From Ruminococcus sp. (GTDB taxonomy: Bacteria; Bacillota; Clostridia; Oscillospirales; Ruminococcaceae): DNA of 64,000 bases. Positions 1 to 8,633 of this stretch are shown here, in pieces. The stretch is taken from the NCBI GenBank assembly GCA_017462565.1, contig JAFTQW010000001.1, forward strand, positions 1 through 64,000, written 5' to 3'. A program made the translations under genes and the position numbers. The notes under the pieces were generated by a model, which had not been told where the DNA came from, did no database searches, and saw nothing but the letters and a program-made list of their open reading frames with translations. The first letter of the stretch is position 1. Every line of letters begins with the position of its first letter.

Positions 1-51
1 ACGACCTCTAGCGTGACAGGCTAGCGTTCTAACCAACTGAACTACCGGGCC
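1..51 (-). tRNA. tRNA-Asp (GTC), partial at window edge
   Basis: Read on the minus strand, the segment begins with the acceptor arm GGCCCGG, continues through a normal D arm, and shows an anticodon loop CTGTCAC, giving anticodon GTC (Asp). The 3' half, including the T arm and 3' acceptor strand, lies beyond the window start. It is directly downstream of tRNA-Val and shares its promoter. Confidence 0.93.
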
Positions 52-53
52 AA

Positions 54-129
54 TGGTGGGGACTACAGGGCTCGAACCTGTGACCCTCTGCTTGTAAGGC
101 AGATGCTCTCCCAGCTGAGCTAAACCCCC
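54..129 (-). tRNA. tRNA-Val (TAC)
   Basis: A complete 76-nt cloverleaf on the minus strand. The acceptor stem GGGGGTT pairs with AGTCCCC, with two G-U wobble pairs. The anticodon loop is CTTACAA (anticodon TAC, Val), the T arm holds GGTTCGAGCC, and the CCA end is encoded at 54-56. Only two bases separate it from tRNA-Asp, so the two are almost certainly one transcript. Confidence 0.96.
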
Positions 130-173
130 ACACTTTTTGCCGTTTTTGCGTCATCTCCCTGACGACGATATTA

Positions 174-202
174 ATTATATCACAACTATTTTGATTTGTC
201 AA
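174..202 (-). promoter_or_regulatory. Promoter of the tRNA-Val/tRNA-Asp unit
   Basis: On the minus strand TTGACA (197-202) and TATAAT (174-179) are separated by exactly 17 nt. It is a perfect sigma-A consensus about 45 nt upstream of mature tRNA-Val, as expected for a strong stable-RNA promoter. Confidence 0.9.
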
Positions 203-272
203 GCATTTTTTGAAATTTTTTTCAGATTTTTTTGAAAAAATTTCAAAATATCGGTATATAGGGAAACTTATA

Positions 273-464
273 TTAAAAATCATGACAGTTTCCACATTCT
301 ATTCCATTTTCTTCAAGTATTTCTACGATTTTTTCTACTGTTTCAAAATCATTACCATTATATTCTTTCAATGCAGTTTGAATATCCTGTATAATTTTGC
401 TTTCGTTAAAATTCAATTCATCTATCGCCTGACAAATTTTCATTTTAATATAATCCTTATGCAT
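273..464 (-). CDS. Small hypothetical protein (63 aa)
   Basis: A 63-residue acidic protein with no family I recognise. It has a good Shine-Dalgarno (GGAGGTG, spacing about 6) before the ATG at 464. It is predicted to be mostly alpha-helical, with repeated Glu/Ile/Lys positions in its middle and a Cys pair (ECGNC) near the C terminus. It is divergent from the HTH gene at 576, and the two starts share a region of about 110 bp. Pairing of a tiny protein with a Cro-like regulator suggests a regulatory pair, but nothing in the sequence proves this. The overlapping plus-strand reading frame is low complexity and lacks a ribosome binding site. Confidence 0.6.
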   Translation of the reverse strand: MHKDYIKMKICQAIDELNFNESKIIQDIQTALKEYNGNDFETVEKIVEILEENGIECGNCHDF

Positions 465-575
465 AATGCACCTCCAAATATCTCATTCTTAAATTATATA
501 ATGCAATGGTCTATATGTCAAGTATAAAAATGTTTTATTATCTAATTTGTAAATTATATAATAAGGAGATACGGT

Positions 576-782
576 ATGCTACAATTAAATGTAATCAAAC
601 TTCTTAAAGAAAAAGGTAAAACAAAATATTGGCTATATAAACAGCTTGGAATGAGCTACCAAAATTTTAATAAAATGATAAACAATCAAACCTCATCCAT
701 AAAGTATGAAAATATAGAAGCTATGTGTTTAATTCTTGAATGTACACCTAACGATTTATTCATTTTTACTGATGAAGATTAA
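576..782 (+). CDS. Cro/C1-type HTH transcriptional regulator (68 aa)
   Basis: A minimal one-domain DNA-binding protein. The helix-turn-helix lies at about residues 14-36 (TKYWLYKQLGMSYQNFNKMI), followed by the usual helix reading IEAMCLILECTPNDLF, typical of short phage-like Cro/YozG regulators. An AAGGAG ribosome binding site sits 8 nt before the ATG, so the start is well fixed. It has no effector domain. It ends 1 nt before the stop codon of the convergent recG gene. It is probably an autoregulator controlling itself and the divergent 63-aa gene; the target is inferred from position only. Confidence 0.85.
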   Translation: MLQLNVIKLLKEKGKTKYWLYKQLGMSYQNFNKMINNQTSSIKYENIEAMCLILECTPNDLFIFTDED

Positions 783-783
783 A

Positions 784-2820
784 TCATCCCACAATATCCT
801 TATTAAACAGCCTCATAACGTCCATTTTAAGCGCACGATTCTGCGGTTTTTCAAGATTCGGATCATCCTCCAGAAGCTCCCGCGCGCAATTCTGAGCCTT
901 GTTCATAAGCTTCATATTGCACGCAATATCGGCAATTTTCAGCGGCGGCAAACCATGCTGAGCGTTGCCGAAGAAATCTCCGGGGCCACGCATTTTCAGG
1001 TCCTCCTCGGAAATTTTAAAGCCGTCGGAAGTCGATGACATGATCTTCATACGCTTAACGCATTCGTCGGAAGTATTGTCAGTAATGAGGATGCAGGAGC
1101 TTTCAAATTCTCCGCGTCCGACACGTCCACGGAGCTGATGGAGCTGAGAAAGACCGAATCTTTCGGCATTTTCGATGACCATGACCGCCGCATTCGGAAC
1201 GTCCACCCCGACTTCGACCACGGTGGTGCAGATAAGAGCCTGAATTTCGCCGTCACGGAACTTTTTCATAGTCCTGTCCTTTTCGGCAGCGCTCATTTTT
1301 CCGTGGAGCAAAGCGGTGGAATACCCCTTCAAATTGCCGTTTGCAGCGTCCTCGGCATACGATTTAACGGCAAAAAGATCGCTCTCGCTCTCCTCAATCA
1401 TCGGACAAACCACATAAGCCTGCCGTCCCTCGTCGAGCCTGCTGCGGACGAATCCGAACGCCCTGCTCCTGAGCTTGCCTGTAACGGCGTAAGTTTTTAT
1501 CGGTTTCCTGCCTTTCGGAAGCTGAGTAATCGCCGATATATCGAGATCTCCGTAAATTATGAGAGCAAGGGTTCTCGGTATAGGAGTAGCGGACATAACG
1601 AGTTTATGCGGCGAATCGCCTTTTTCAGCAAGCGCCGCCCTCTGAGCAACTCCGAAACGGTGCTGTTCATCGGTAATGACGAGCGCAAGCGACTTATATT
1701 GAACGTCCTTTTGAATAATAGCGTGTGTACCGACAATAACGTCGATTTCGCCCGACTCGATTTTTTCCCTTACCGAAGCCTTTTTCTTTGCCGTCATCGA
1801 GCCTGTGAGCAGACAAACGCTGACGCCGAACGGTTCAAGAAAAGCGCTGAGCGTCTTGAAATGCTGCGAAGCGAGGATCTCGGTCGGAGCCATAAGTGCG
1901 GACTGAACCCCATTTTTTGCCGCAAAATAGCAAGCTGCCGCCGCAACAGCAGTCTTACCGCTGCCGACGTCGCCCTGCAAAAGACGGTTCATGGGAACAT
2001 CTCTGCACAAATCTCCGACTATCTCCCGAACTGCCCTTTGCTGATCGTCAGTCATTTCAAACGGAAGATTGTCGGTGAATTCCTCTATTTTAAGGGAAGA
2101 ATTCATTTTAAAGGCGTTGCTTCTGCGGCTTCTTGACTTCATCAAGGACATTCCAAGCTGAAGCTTTAAAAGCTCATCGAAAGCGAGCCTCCGTCTTGCG
2201 GTTTCAGCCGCCATATCGCTTTCGGGGAAGTGGATATTTTCCAGCGCCCAGACCAGCGGACAAAGCTCATACCGTCTCATGACATTATCGGGAAGAGTTT
2301 CAAAAGGCTCAGTTTTCATAAGATCGAGAGCCTGCCGCATATTGGTACGCACCATATTAACGGACAGACCTTGCGTAAGATGATAAACAGGCTGAATAAG
2401 CACTTTCTGCTCCGAACTTATATAAACCGGAGAGCTGATCTCTTTTCTTAGCAGATTACCGGTAACTTTTCCGTACATATAGTAAGTGCCGCCCTCTTTA
2501 AGCGCCTGAAAGCCGTAAATATTATTATAAACAACGATGAGAATATCGTCGATGCCGTCGGAAGCCGCCGCCTTGCAGATAACGAGTCCGCCCCTTATCC
2601 TCTGCGGAGGAAGCTTGCGGAAAACAGTGAGCTTCAGAACGTTATATTCATTCAGTTCAGCCTGACAAACCGGAACATAAGCCCGAAAATCGAGGTATGC
2701 TCTCGGAATATGATAAATCAGCTCATAAGGAGAATTTATGCCTAATTTACGATATTTCTCTCCCTTAGCCGGACCGACTCCCTTAAGATATTCAATTTCA
2801 CTGAAAAGATTAGCCGCCAT
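784..2820 (-). CDS. recG: ATP-dependent DNA helicase RecG
   Basis: A full-length RecG (678 aa), the branched-DNA helicase that remodels stalled forks and Holliday junctions. The N-terminal wedge/OB region precedes two RecA-like domains. Walker A is GDVGSGKTAVA at about residue 290, the Walker B/DEAH-type box is DEQHRFG at about 387, and SATPIPRTL is helicase motif III. The C-terminal QLRGRVGRG and GPGDFFGNAQHGLP are RecG hallmarks. The start follows GGAGGATATATC. The spoVS terminator ends only about 12 nt upstream, leaving no room for an independent promoter, so expression probably relies on read-through or a promoter inside spoVS. Confidence 0.97.
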   Translation of the reverse strand: MAANLFSEIEYLKGVGPAKGEKYRKLGINSPYELIYHIPRAYLDFRAYVPVCQAELNEYNVLKLTVFRKLPPQRIRGGLVICKAAASDGIDDILIVVYNNIYGFQALKEGGTYYMYGKVTGNLLRKEISSPVYISSEQKVLIQPVYHLTQGLSVNMVRTNMRQALDLMKTEPFETLPDNVMRRYELCPLVWALENIHFPESDMAAETARRRLAFDELLKLQLGMSLMKSRSRRSNAFKMNSSLKIEEFTDNLPFEMTDDQQRAVREIVGDLCRDVPMNRLLQGDVGSGKTAVAAAACYFAAKNGVQSALMAPTEILASQHFKTLSAFLEPFGVSVCLLTGSMTAKKKASVREKIESGEIDVIVGTHAIIQKDVQYKSLALVITDEQHRFGVAQRAALAEKGDSPHKLVMSATPIPRTLALIIYGDLDISAITQLPKGRKPIKTYAVTGKLRSRAFGFVRSRLDEGRQAYVVCPMIEESESDLFAVKSYAEDAANGNLKGYSTALLHGKMSAAEKDRTMKKFRDGEIQALICTTVVEVGVDVPNAAVMVIENAERFGLSQLHQLRGRVGRGEFESSCILITDNTSDECVKRMKIMSSTSDGFKISEEDLKMRGPGDFFGNAQHGLPPLKIADIACNMKLMNKAQNCARELLEDDPNLEKPQNRALKMDVMRLFNKDIVG

Positions 2821-2832
2821 GATATATCCTCC

Positions 2833-2862
2833 AAAAAAGAAAAGCGGACATTATCTGTCCGC
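2833..2862 (-). terminator. Intrinsic terminator after spoVS
   Basis: On the minus strand GCGGACAGATAATGTCCGC forms a 7-bp GC-rich stem followed by TTTTCTTTTTT. The T tract abuts the recG Shine-Dalgarno sequence. Confidence 0.8.
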
Positions 2863-2879
2863 CCTCAATATCATCTGAA

Positions 2880-3140
2880 TTATCTCTGCTCGCAAATCAG
2901 CTTGATAGCAGTTCTTTCTTCACCGTCGATCTGAATATTTGCAAAAGCAGGAACACATATAAGGTCTATTCCGATAGGCGCAAGATAACCTCTTGCAATT
3001 GCTATAGCCTTAATAGCCTGATTTGCAGCTCCTGCACCTACTGCCTGAACCTCAACAGCCTTCTGCTCTCTGATCACACCGGCAATTGCACCTGCAACTG
3101 AATTTGGTGATGAATGCGATGATACTTTTAAAATCTCCAT
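2880..3140 (-). CDS. spoVS: Stage V sporulation protein S
   Basis: SpoVS is an 86-aa Alba-like protein needed for late sporulation and septation control in spore formers. The protein begins MEILKVSSHSSPNSVAGAIA, matching the family from its first residue. The reading frame is open 17 codons further upstream, but AGGAGG lies 9 nt before the ATG at 3140, so that start is chosen. Its position next to ymdB is a conserved Firmicutes arrangement (rny-ymdB-spoVS elsewhere; rny is absent here). It has its own promoter and terminator. Confidence 0.96.
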   Translation of the reverse strand: MEILKVSSHSSPNSVAGAIAGVIREQKAVEVQAVGAGAANQAIKAIAIARGYLAPIGIDLICVPAFANIQIDGEERTAIKLICEQR

Positions 3141-3214
3141 AATGGTAAACCTCCTGCCAATAAATTTTGTACAATTATTAATATTTGCCATATGGCTATA
3201 GTACAGTGTATATT

Positions 3215-3243
3215 ATTATAGACCATTTTTTTTAAAAAAGCAA
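3215..3243 (-). promoter_or_regulatory. Promoter of spoVS
   Basis: On the minus strand TTGCTT (3238-3243), a 17-nt spacer and TATAAT (3215-3220) lie about 75 nt upstream of the spoVS start. It resembles a sigma-A promoter; a sporulation sigma element was not recognised. Confidence 0.65.
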
Positions 3244-3266
3244 GTACCTAAAGCAAATTTTGTGTA

Positions 3267-4037
3267 TTATCTTACAATTATTCGTTCAACTTTGTGCGTT
3301 TTGCCATCTTTTTCATCAAATGATGACACAATTCCACATAAAAAACACTCTCCATCCGCTTCTTTGAACCTTACAGGCATACGAAAACGGAGTCTGTCAA
3401 CAGCCGGCTGAATTTCAACTCCAAGGCAGGAATGCTCCGGACCTGTCATTCCGACATCGGTAATATAAGCAGTTTTACCGTTAAGAATGCATTCGTCGGC
3501 AGTCTGGACATGAGTATGGGTACCGAAAACGCCTGAAACTCTTCCGGCAAGATGATATCCCATTGCCTTTTTTTCGGAAGTAGCCTCCGCATGAAAATCA
3601 ACAAAAATATTCGGGACGGAGATCTGCTCAAGGAGCTCGTCAATTTTAGTAAAAGGATTATCAAGCGGATCCATATAAACCGTACCCATAAGGTTCACGA
3701 AAGCGACCGAGTACGCCCCCATATCGAGAATGCATACTCCCCTGCCGACGCAGCCGCCCTCAGGATAATTTGCCGGACGGATAATATAATCCTCGTCAAA
3801 AATATCAAGAGCCTCTTTCCGCCTGAAAGCGTGATTTCCGGTAGTGATGATATCCGCTCCCGCCCTGATGATAGAATCGGCGGAAGAGCGTGTGATGCCG
3901 TTTCCCTGAGCAGAATTTTCTCCGTTAACGACAGTCACATCTATATTATAAAGACGTTTTATTCCGTTCAGCTTAGATGCAAGAAAATCGCATCCTGCCT
4001 TGCCCACAACGTCTCCGATAAAAAGTAAATTTTTCAA
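3267..4037 (-). CDS. ymdB: YmdB-family metallophosphoesterase
   Basis: A 256-aa member of the YmdB family (TIGR00282), a di-metal phosphodiesterase that hydrolyses 2',3'-cyclic nucleotides and affects the biofilm and sporulation decision in Bacillus. Metal-binding motifs are visible in order: GDVVGKAG (residues 8-15), NGEN (about 39), TGNHAF (about 66), VDFHAEAT (about 147) and GTHTHVQTAD (about 172). Length matches the family (about 260 aa). The adjacent spoVS gene fits the known sporulation link. There are 7 nt between this gene and the upstream amidohydrolase stop, so they are probably cotranscribed. Confidence 0.94.
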   Translation of the reverse strand: MKNLLFIGDVVGKAGCDFLASKLNGIKRLYNIDVTVVNGENSAQGNGITRSSADSIIRAGADIITTGNHAFRRKEALDIFDEDYIIRPANYPEGGCVGRGVCILDMGAYSVAFVNLMGTVYMDPLDNPFTKIDELLEQISVPNIFVDFHAEATSEKKAMGYHLAGRVSGVFGTHTHVQTADECILNGKTAYITDVGMTGPEHSCLGVEIQPAVDRLRFRMPVRFKEADGECFLCGIVSSFDEKDGKTHKVERIIVR

Positions 4038-4044
4038 TTTTAGT

Positions 4045-4857
4045 TCACTCCTGTTCCAAAACAGAATTTATCAGCATTTCTGCATTCTTATAAAAAATAA
4101 GTTTCTTTTCCTTATTGTTAAGCGGCTGGCGGTTTATCAGGTCAATTTCATCCGCAGGGTCATCCCAGGGACAATCGCTGCCGAAAAGTACTCGTTCAAT
4201 ACCGTGCAGCTTAATAATTCTGAGGAAACGGCTGTCGTCTATATACTTCGAGACAATGCCCGTATCAAGCCAGAGATTATCGAATTTTCCGGCGATATAC
4301 TCTTCAACATCGTCCCAGAGCTTCATTCCGCCAAGGTGTGCGGCAACTATTTTCATGTTCGGAAACTGCTCTGCAACGTGAGCGAAGCTTTTCGGAGTTG
4401 CCTTAACTTCGCCTTTGCAGTACGGATCCCAGCCGCCGTGAAAGACCGCAATAAGCCCTGCTTCTGAAATTTTCTCATATATGGGAAACATTCTCTCTTC
4501 ATCGGGACAAAACATCTGATACTCCGAATGAAACTTAACTCCGCAAAGTCCGAGAGCCTTTATGCGTTCGACCTCTTCAGCAGCGTCCTCTGCATCAGGA
4601 TGAACCGATCCGCAGCAATAAATACCGTCCCCCATGATCTCCGCCGCCCAATTATTAATGTTTTTCTGCTGTTTAGGCTTTGTAGCTATGGGAAGTATCA
4701 TAGCCTTGCCAATACTTCTTTCAGCCATCAGCCGCTTTAAACCGCCCAAAGTACCGTCGGTAAAAGGCATGATCCCGCTTGTTCCGACAAGAGAACCAAC
4801 AGCTCTTTCAGCAAGCGAATCGGTAAAAGCATGAGTATGAAAATCAAAATATTCCAT
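4045..4857 (-). CDS. Amidohydrolase-family metal-dependent hydrolase
   Basis: A 270-aa TIM-barrel hydrolase of the amidohydrolase-2 group (COG2159). FDFHTHAF at the N terminus carries the first two His ligands, IAVFHGGW and VAAHLGG carry later metal or substrate residues, and FGSDCPWDDP supplies the terminal Asp. The substrate is unknown. Two starts are possible: a GTG at 4866 overlapping the arsR stop as GTGA, or the ATG at 4857. GGAG at the end of arsR lies 8 nt before the ATG, so the ATG is preferred. It is translationally coupled to the ArsR gene. Confidence 0.85.
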   Translation of the reverse strand: MEYFDFHTHAFTDSLAERAVGSLVGTSGIMPFTDGTLGGLKRLMAERSIGKAMILPIATKPKQQKNINNWAAEIMGDGIYCCGSVHPDAEDAAEEVERIKALGLCGVKFHSEYQMFCPDEERMFPIYEKISEAGLIAVFHGGWDPYCKGEVKATPKSFAHVAEQFPNMKIVAAHLGGMKLWDDVEEYIAGKFDNLWLDTGIVSKYIDDSRFLRIIKLHGIERVLFGSDCPWDDPADEIDLINRQPLNNKEKKLIFYKNAEMLINSVLEQE

Positions 4858-4862
4858 TATTT

Positions 4863-5213
4863 TCACTCCATAACGTGTTCCATAGCATGATAAAAGATAG
4901 TTTTAACATGAGCGTCGCAAAGAGAATAAAAAATCGTTTTTCCGTCTCTGCGGGTACTCACAAGCCTTGCCTGTTTCAGAACACGAAGCTGATGAGAGAT
5001 AGCGGACTGAGTCATGCCCAGAAGCTTTGCGATATCGCAGACGCACATTTCGCTCTGGCAGAGGACAAAAATTATGCGTATCCTCGTAGAATCGCCGAAA
5101 ACCTTAAGAAGCTCCGCCGCCTCGTAAAGAACCGATTCATCAGGCATGACCTTCGAGACCTTTTCTATTATTTCCTGATGCACACCGCATCCGCCGCAGA
5201 TATGTTCCTCCAT
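4863..5213 (-). CDS. ArsR/SmtB-family metal-sensing repressor, CadC-like
   Basis: A 116-aa winged-helix repressor. The recognition helix region reads CDIAKLLGMTQSAISHQLRVLK. The alpha-3 motif is CVCD (about residues 57-60), and a second Cys pair is in the N-terminal segment (CGGCGVH, residues 6-12). In CadC-type members these two Cys pairs form the alpha-3N site for Cd, Pb or Zn, so a soft-metal sensor is inferred. No metal exporter is directly adjacent; the downstream partner is the amidohydrolase. It lies 4 nt downstream of the membrane-protein gene at 5218, suggesting one operon. Confidence 0.9.
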   Translation of the reverse strand: MEEHICGGCGVHQEIIEKVSKVMPDESVLYEAAELLKVFGDSTRIRIIFVLCQSEMCVCDIAKLLGMTQSAISHQLRVLKQARLVSTRRDGKTIFYSLCDAHVKTIFYHAMEHVME

Positions 5214-5217
5214 TATA

Positions 5218-5652
5218 TCATCTCCTTAAAAAAGCTAAAAACCAGATCACAGCGCCAACTACAGTCAGACTGAAAATAAATCCGGCAATACAGGTTATCA
5301 TAGAAAACCTATCGAAAACCTTACCCCTTTTTTCGTTCAGCAAAACCCTGTACTGCTTATCCTTTTTATACATTATTCTAAATTCGCTTGGAAAAAAGCA
5401 CGGATATTCCTTTTCGCCGATCACATAAAAAGCGGATTTGAATTTCCCGTCCGACGGCTTATCAATTTTTGAAAAGACTGCATTTTTCTTTTTTGAAAAA
5501 ACAAGAGCCGCCATAAACCATAAAAATATCAAAAACATAGATATTATAATCAATCCGACAAGTCCAACGGCGGCATAAAGCAAAAAATCCGTTCCGATTC
5601 CAAAAATAATGCAGATCACACCAATAACAGCGATAACGAGAAATAATTCCAT
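5218..5652 (-). CDS. Hypothetical membrane protein (144 aa)
   Basis: I do not recognise a family. Two or three hydrophobic segments are at residues about 3-50, then a basic soluble stretch (about 52-115) and one more membrane segment near the C terminus (about 118-140). TAGGAGAAAATATAA before the ATG supports the start. It heads a likely operon with the ArsR sensor and the amidohydrolase. A structural or signalling role is possible; no catalytic motif is visible. Confidence 0.7.
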   Translation of the reverse strand: MELFLVIAVIGVICIIFGIGTDFLLYAAVGLVGLIIISMFLIFLWFMAALVFSKKKNAVFSKIDKPSDGKFKSAFYVIGEKEYPCFFPSEFRIMYKKDKQYRVLLNEKRGKVFDRFSMITCIAGFIFSLTVVGAVIWFLAFLRR

Positions 5653-5732
5653 TTATATTTTCTCCTAAAAAAATAACTATGCTAATATTATAGCATAGTT
5701 ATTCAGATTCGTCAAACAAAATCGAGACTTAT

Positions 5733-5956
5733 TACAGGGCAATAGCATTTTCTTTTTGTTATATTTATCAAGCGGACTTTGTTTCCCTGATTTCTTGCTG
5801 AAAGGAGTTATTTCCGCTTGGGCATCCTGCCCTAATCCTTACGGATACCCTTTATGGGTATCCGTAAGGATTAATACCGGGTTTCCAAAGGGACTGTACG
5901 TCCCTTTGGCAGGGGTTTAAGGGGACAGCGTCCCCTTATAATAACAGAAAAAGCAA
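5733..5956 (-). repeat. Dispersed TIR/hairpin element, copy A
   Basis: Copy of a repeat family found about nine times in this window. On the minus strand, following the ATPase stop, it shows hairpin 1 (AAGGGGAC-loop-GTCCCCTT), hairpin 2 (CCAAAGGGAC-loop-GTCCCTTTGG), hairpin 3 at 5834-5872 with 17-bp arms (AATCCTTACGGATACCC), hairpin 4 (CAAGCGGA with TCCGCTTG) and the outer end ...AACAAAAAG...TTGCCCTG. The opposite end (AACAGAAAAAGCAACCG) is a degenerate inverted copy. Hairpin 3 is nearly identical to that of copy D. Confidence 0.85.
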
Positions 5957-5974
5957 CCGCTGAGCACCTGTTTC

Positions 5975-8557
5975 TTATTTTTTCGATACCGCTTCTCTGA
6001 CCATTCTGAGAATCTGCGTTAACGCAAAGGGAATTACAGCAAGTCCGACCATCTGAGCGAGATTGACCGCCGTAAACGAATTGCTCACACTCATAAATCC
6101 GTGGAACGGAGCGATCATAAGAACGGCGACAAGCAAAACTGCTCCCAGACAGAAAGCTGCGATCGAAAACATATTTTTTGTAAATCCAAGCTTTGCGAGG
6201 GAATACTTTCCTCTGCTGTCGAATCCTTCAAAAAGACGTGCAAGGCATAATGTTCCAAAAGCCATTGTGCTTGCCATAGCCGCAGAATCGGTATAGCTCC
6301 TGCCTATCATAAAAGCTGTCATAACGCAGGCAGCAATAATAATACTATGGAAAAGAATATAGATACCTGTTTCCTTATTAAGAATGGATTCTTTTGAAGA
6401 ACGAGGCTTTTCGTTCATAACACCGTCCTGCATAGGCTCCATGCAAAGAGCAAGAGCCGGAAGCGAATCGGTGAGGAGATTTATAAATAAGAGGTGAACC
6501 GGCATAAACGGCAGCGGAAGATTGAGGACAGTTGTGAGAATAACGACTAAAATTGCCGCTGCGTTTCCTGCAAGCAGAAACTTTATAGCATTTTTGATAT
6601 TGCTGTATATGCATCTTCCGTTTGCGACCGCCTTAACTATAGTTGCAAAATTATCGTCGGCAAGAATCATTGAAGCGGCATCCTTTGAAACCTCGGTTCC
6701 TGTGATGCCCATAGCAACGCCGACGTCGGCTTTTTTCAGCGCAGGAGCGTCGTTAACGCCGTCTCCGGTCATTGAAACGACCATGTCCTTTTTCTGCCAG
6801 AGCTCGACTATTCTGATTTTATGAACGGGAGAAACTCTCGCATATACCGAAATCTTTTCCAGCTTAGCGGAAAGCTCCTCATCGGAAATCTTATCAAGCT
6901 CACTGCCGTCCATAGCCAAATCACCGTCTTTATATATGCCGATTTCTTTTGCAATAGCAACAGCTGTCAGATTATGATCTCCGGTTATCATAATAGGCTT
7001 TATTCCGGCAGAAATACACTCTGCAACAGCCGCCTTGCTCTCTTCTCTCGGAGGATCGGTCATAGCGATAAGACCGATGAAAATATAGCCGCATTCGTCC
7101 TCAAGACCGACAGGCTTGTCGCTTGAAAGGATTTTTTTAGCGAACGATAGAACTCTCATTCCGTTTTCGGAATAATTCAGATTTGCCTTTTTGATTTTTT
7201 CGATATCGTCATCATTAATGGGACGAATCCCGCCGTCTGCAAGAATAAATTCAAGTCTCGGAACAAGAACGTCCACAGCGCCCTTAGTATAGGCAGTTCT
7301 GACATCATTGAATACGTGAACGGTAGTCATAAGCTTTCTGTCGCTGTCGAAAGGAATTTCGTCCACACGGGGATTTTCTTCACGGATGCGGACATATTCA
7401 TCATTGCCGAGATAATCGGAAAGAGCTGTTTCCGTCGGATCGCCGAGCCACCCGTCGTCCGATTTTGCAGCGTCATTGCAAAGAGCCATAGCGAGAATAA
7501 GCTCGTCCTTAGCAGCTTCGCCGGGGAAGTTAAGGTCACGCACAGTCATTTTATTCTGAGTAAGAGTACCTGTTTTATCCGAGCAGATTATAGAAACGCA
7601 GCCGAGTCCCTCAACGGCTTTAAGATCTTTGATGATAGCCTTCTGCTTCGACATTTTCTGAGTTCCGATAGCGAGAGAAATTGTAATAATAGAGCTGAGA
7701 GCCTCCGGAATCGCAGCAACAGCAAGAGCAACGGCAAACATAAGAGCGTCAACGACAGGCTGTTTATTTATAAAGTAAGTCATAAGGAAAACGGCAATGC
7801 AAATTGCAATAACCGCAATTGAAAGTATCTTGCTGAATTTATCAAGACTCACCTGAAGAGGAGTTTTCTTCTTTTTGGCATTCTGCATAAGCGAAGCGAT
7901 CTTGCCTATTTCCGTATTCATTCCGACCGCCGTTACAACAGCTGTTCCACGGCCGTTTGAAATATTAGAGCCGGAATATATCATATTCACTCTGTCGCCG
8001 AGGGCAAGCTCCTCCGCTTCGATTTTGCCGGAAGATTTTACAACGTTAAGCGATTCGCCGGTAAGAGCGCTTTCATTCACCTGAAGAGAAGCAGCCTCAA
8101 GAAGTCTTCCGTCAGCCGCAGCAACGTTTCCTGCTTCTATAAGCAGAATATCGCCGACAACGACCTCCGACGCCGGAATTTCCACCTGAACGCCGTTTCT
8201 GATAACTCTTGCGCTTGGCGAACTCATAGCTTTAAGACTGTTTAGCGACTTCTGAGCCTTGATATGCTGAACGGTACCCAGAACCGCATTCATGATAAGA
8301 ACGACCAGAATAACGATAGTGCTTCCTATTTCGCCGCTTATCATAGAAATAATCGAAGCAATAATGAGAATAACGACAAGAAGATCGGCAAACTGCTCTA
8401 AAAAGACCATAAAAATACTTTTTGGCTTTTCTTCCATGATAGCGTTTTCACCGTTTTTAATACGGCTTTCATCGGCCTGCTGAGTCGTAAGACCTTTTTC
8501 GCTGTCTGAACCAAGCTCACGCAGAACATTTTCTGCATCCTGATTAAAATAATTCAT
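5975..8557 (-). CDS. P-type cation-transporting ATPase (Ca2+/Mn2+ type)
   Basis: An 860-aa P2-type ATPase. Motifs: LTGES in the actuator domain, DKTGTLTQNKM (phosphorylated Asp), TGDGVNDAPALKKADVG hinge, and M4 IPEAL. By eye against SERCA, the site II residues (Glu in IPEAL, Asn and Asp in INLLTDSLP) are kept while the site I Glu of M5 is replaced by Ala (AGNAAA), as in single-site SPCA/PMR1-type pumps that carry Ca2+ and Mn2+. The frame is open 26 codons upstream, but AGGAG precedes the ATG at 8557. The leader is a manganese-type riboswitch, which points to Mn2+ export. The substrate is inferred, not shown. Confidence 0.95.
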   Translation of the reverse strand: MNYFNQDAENVLRELGSDSEKGLTTQQADESRIKNGENAIMEEKPKSIFMVFLEQFADLLVVILIIASIISMISGEIGSTIVILVVLIMNAVLGTVQHIKAQKSLNSLKAMSSPSARVIRNGVQVEIPASEVVVGDILLIEAGNVAAADGRLLEAASLQVNESALTGESLNVVKSSGKIEAEELALGDRVNMIYSGSNISNGRGTAVVTAVGMNTEIGKIASLMQNAKKKKTPLQVSLDKFSKILSIAVIAICIAVFLMTYFINKQPVVDALMFAVALAVAAIPEALSSIITISLAIGTQKMSKQKAIIKDLKAVEGLGCVSIICSDKTGTLTQNKMTVRDLNFPGEAAKDELILAMALCNDAAKSDDGWLGDPTETALSDYLGNDEYVRIREENPRVDEIPFDSDRKLMTTVHVFNDVRTAYTKGAVDVLVPRLEFILADGGIRPINDDDIEKIKKANLNYSENGMRVLSFAKKILSSDKPVGLEDECGYIFIGLIAMTDPPREESKAAVAECISAGIKPIMITGDHNLTAVAIAKEIGIYKDGDLAMDGSELDKISDEELSAKLEKISVYARVSPVHKIRIVELWQKKDMVVSMTGDGVNDAPALKKADVGVAMGITGTEVSKDAASMILADDNFATIVKAVANGRCIYSNIKNAIKFLLAGNAAAILVVILTTVLNLPLPFMPVHLLFINLLTDSLPALALCMEPMQDGVMNEKPRSSKESILNKETGIYILFHSIIIAACVMTAFMIGRSYTDSAAMASTMAFGTLCLARLFEGFDSRGKYSLAKLGFTKNMFSIAAFCLGAVLLVAVLMIAPFHGFMSVSNSFTAVNLAQMVGLAVIPFALTQILRMVREAVSKK

Positions 8558-8633
8558 ATTCCTCTCCTTTTCCATACGAGAACAAGCTCTGTATTTCCTA
8601 TTAACGGCAGACGGAAAGTTTACGTCTGCATAC

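Noticed and set aside
210-527. 105-codon plus-strand frame opposite the 63-aa gene
   Set aside because: Low-complexity Phe/Ile/Tyr-rich composition, no ribosome binding site; the minus-strand frame has GGAGGTG.
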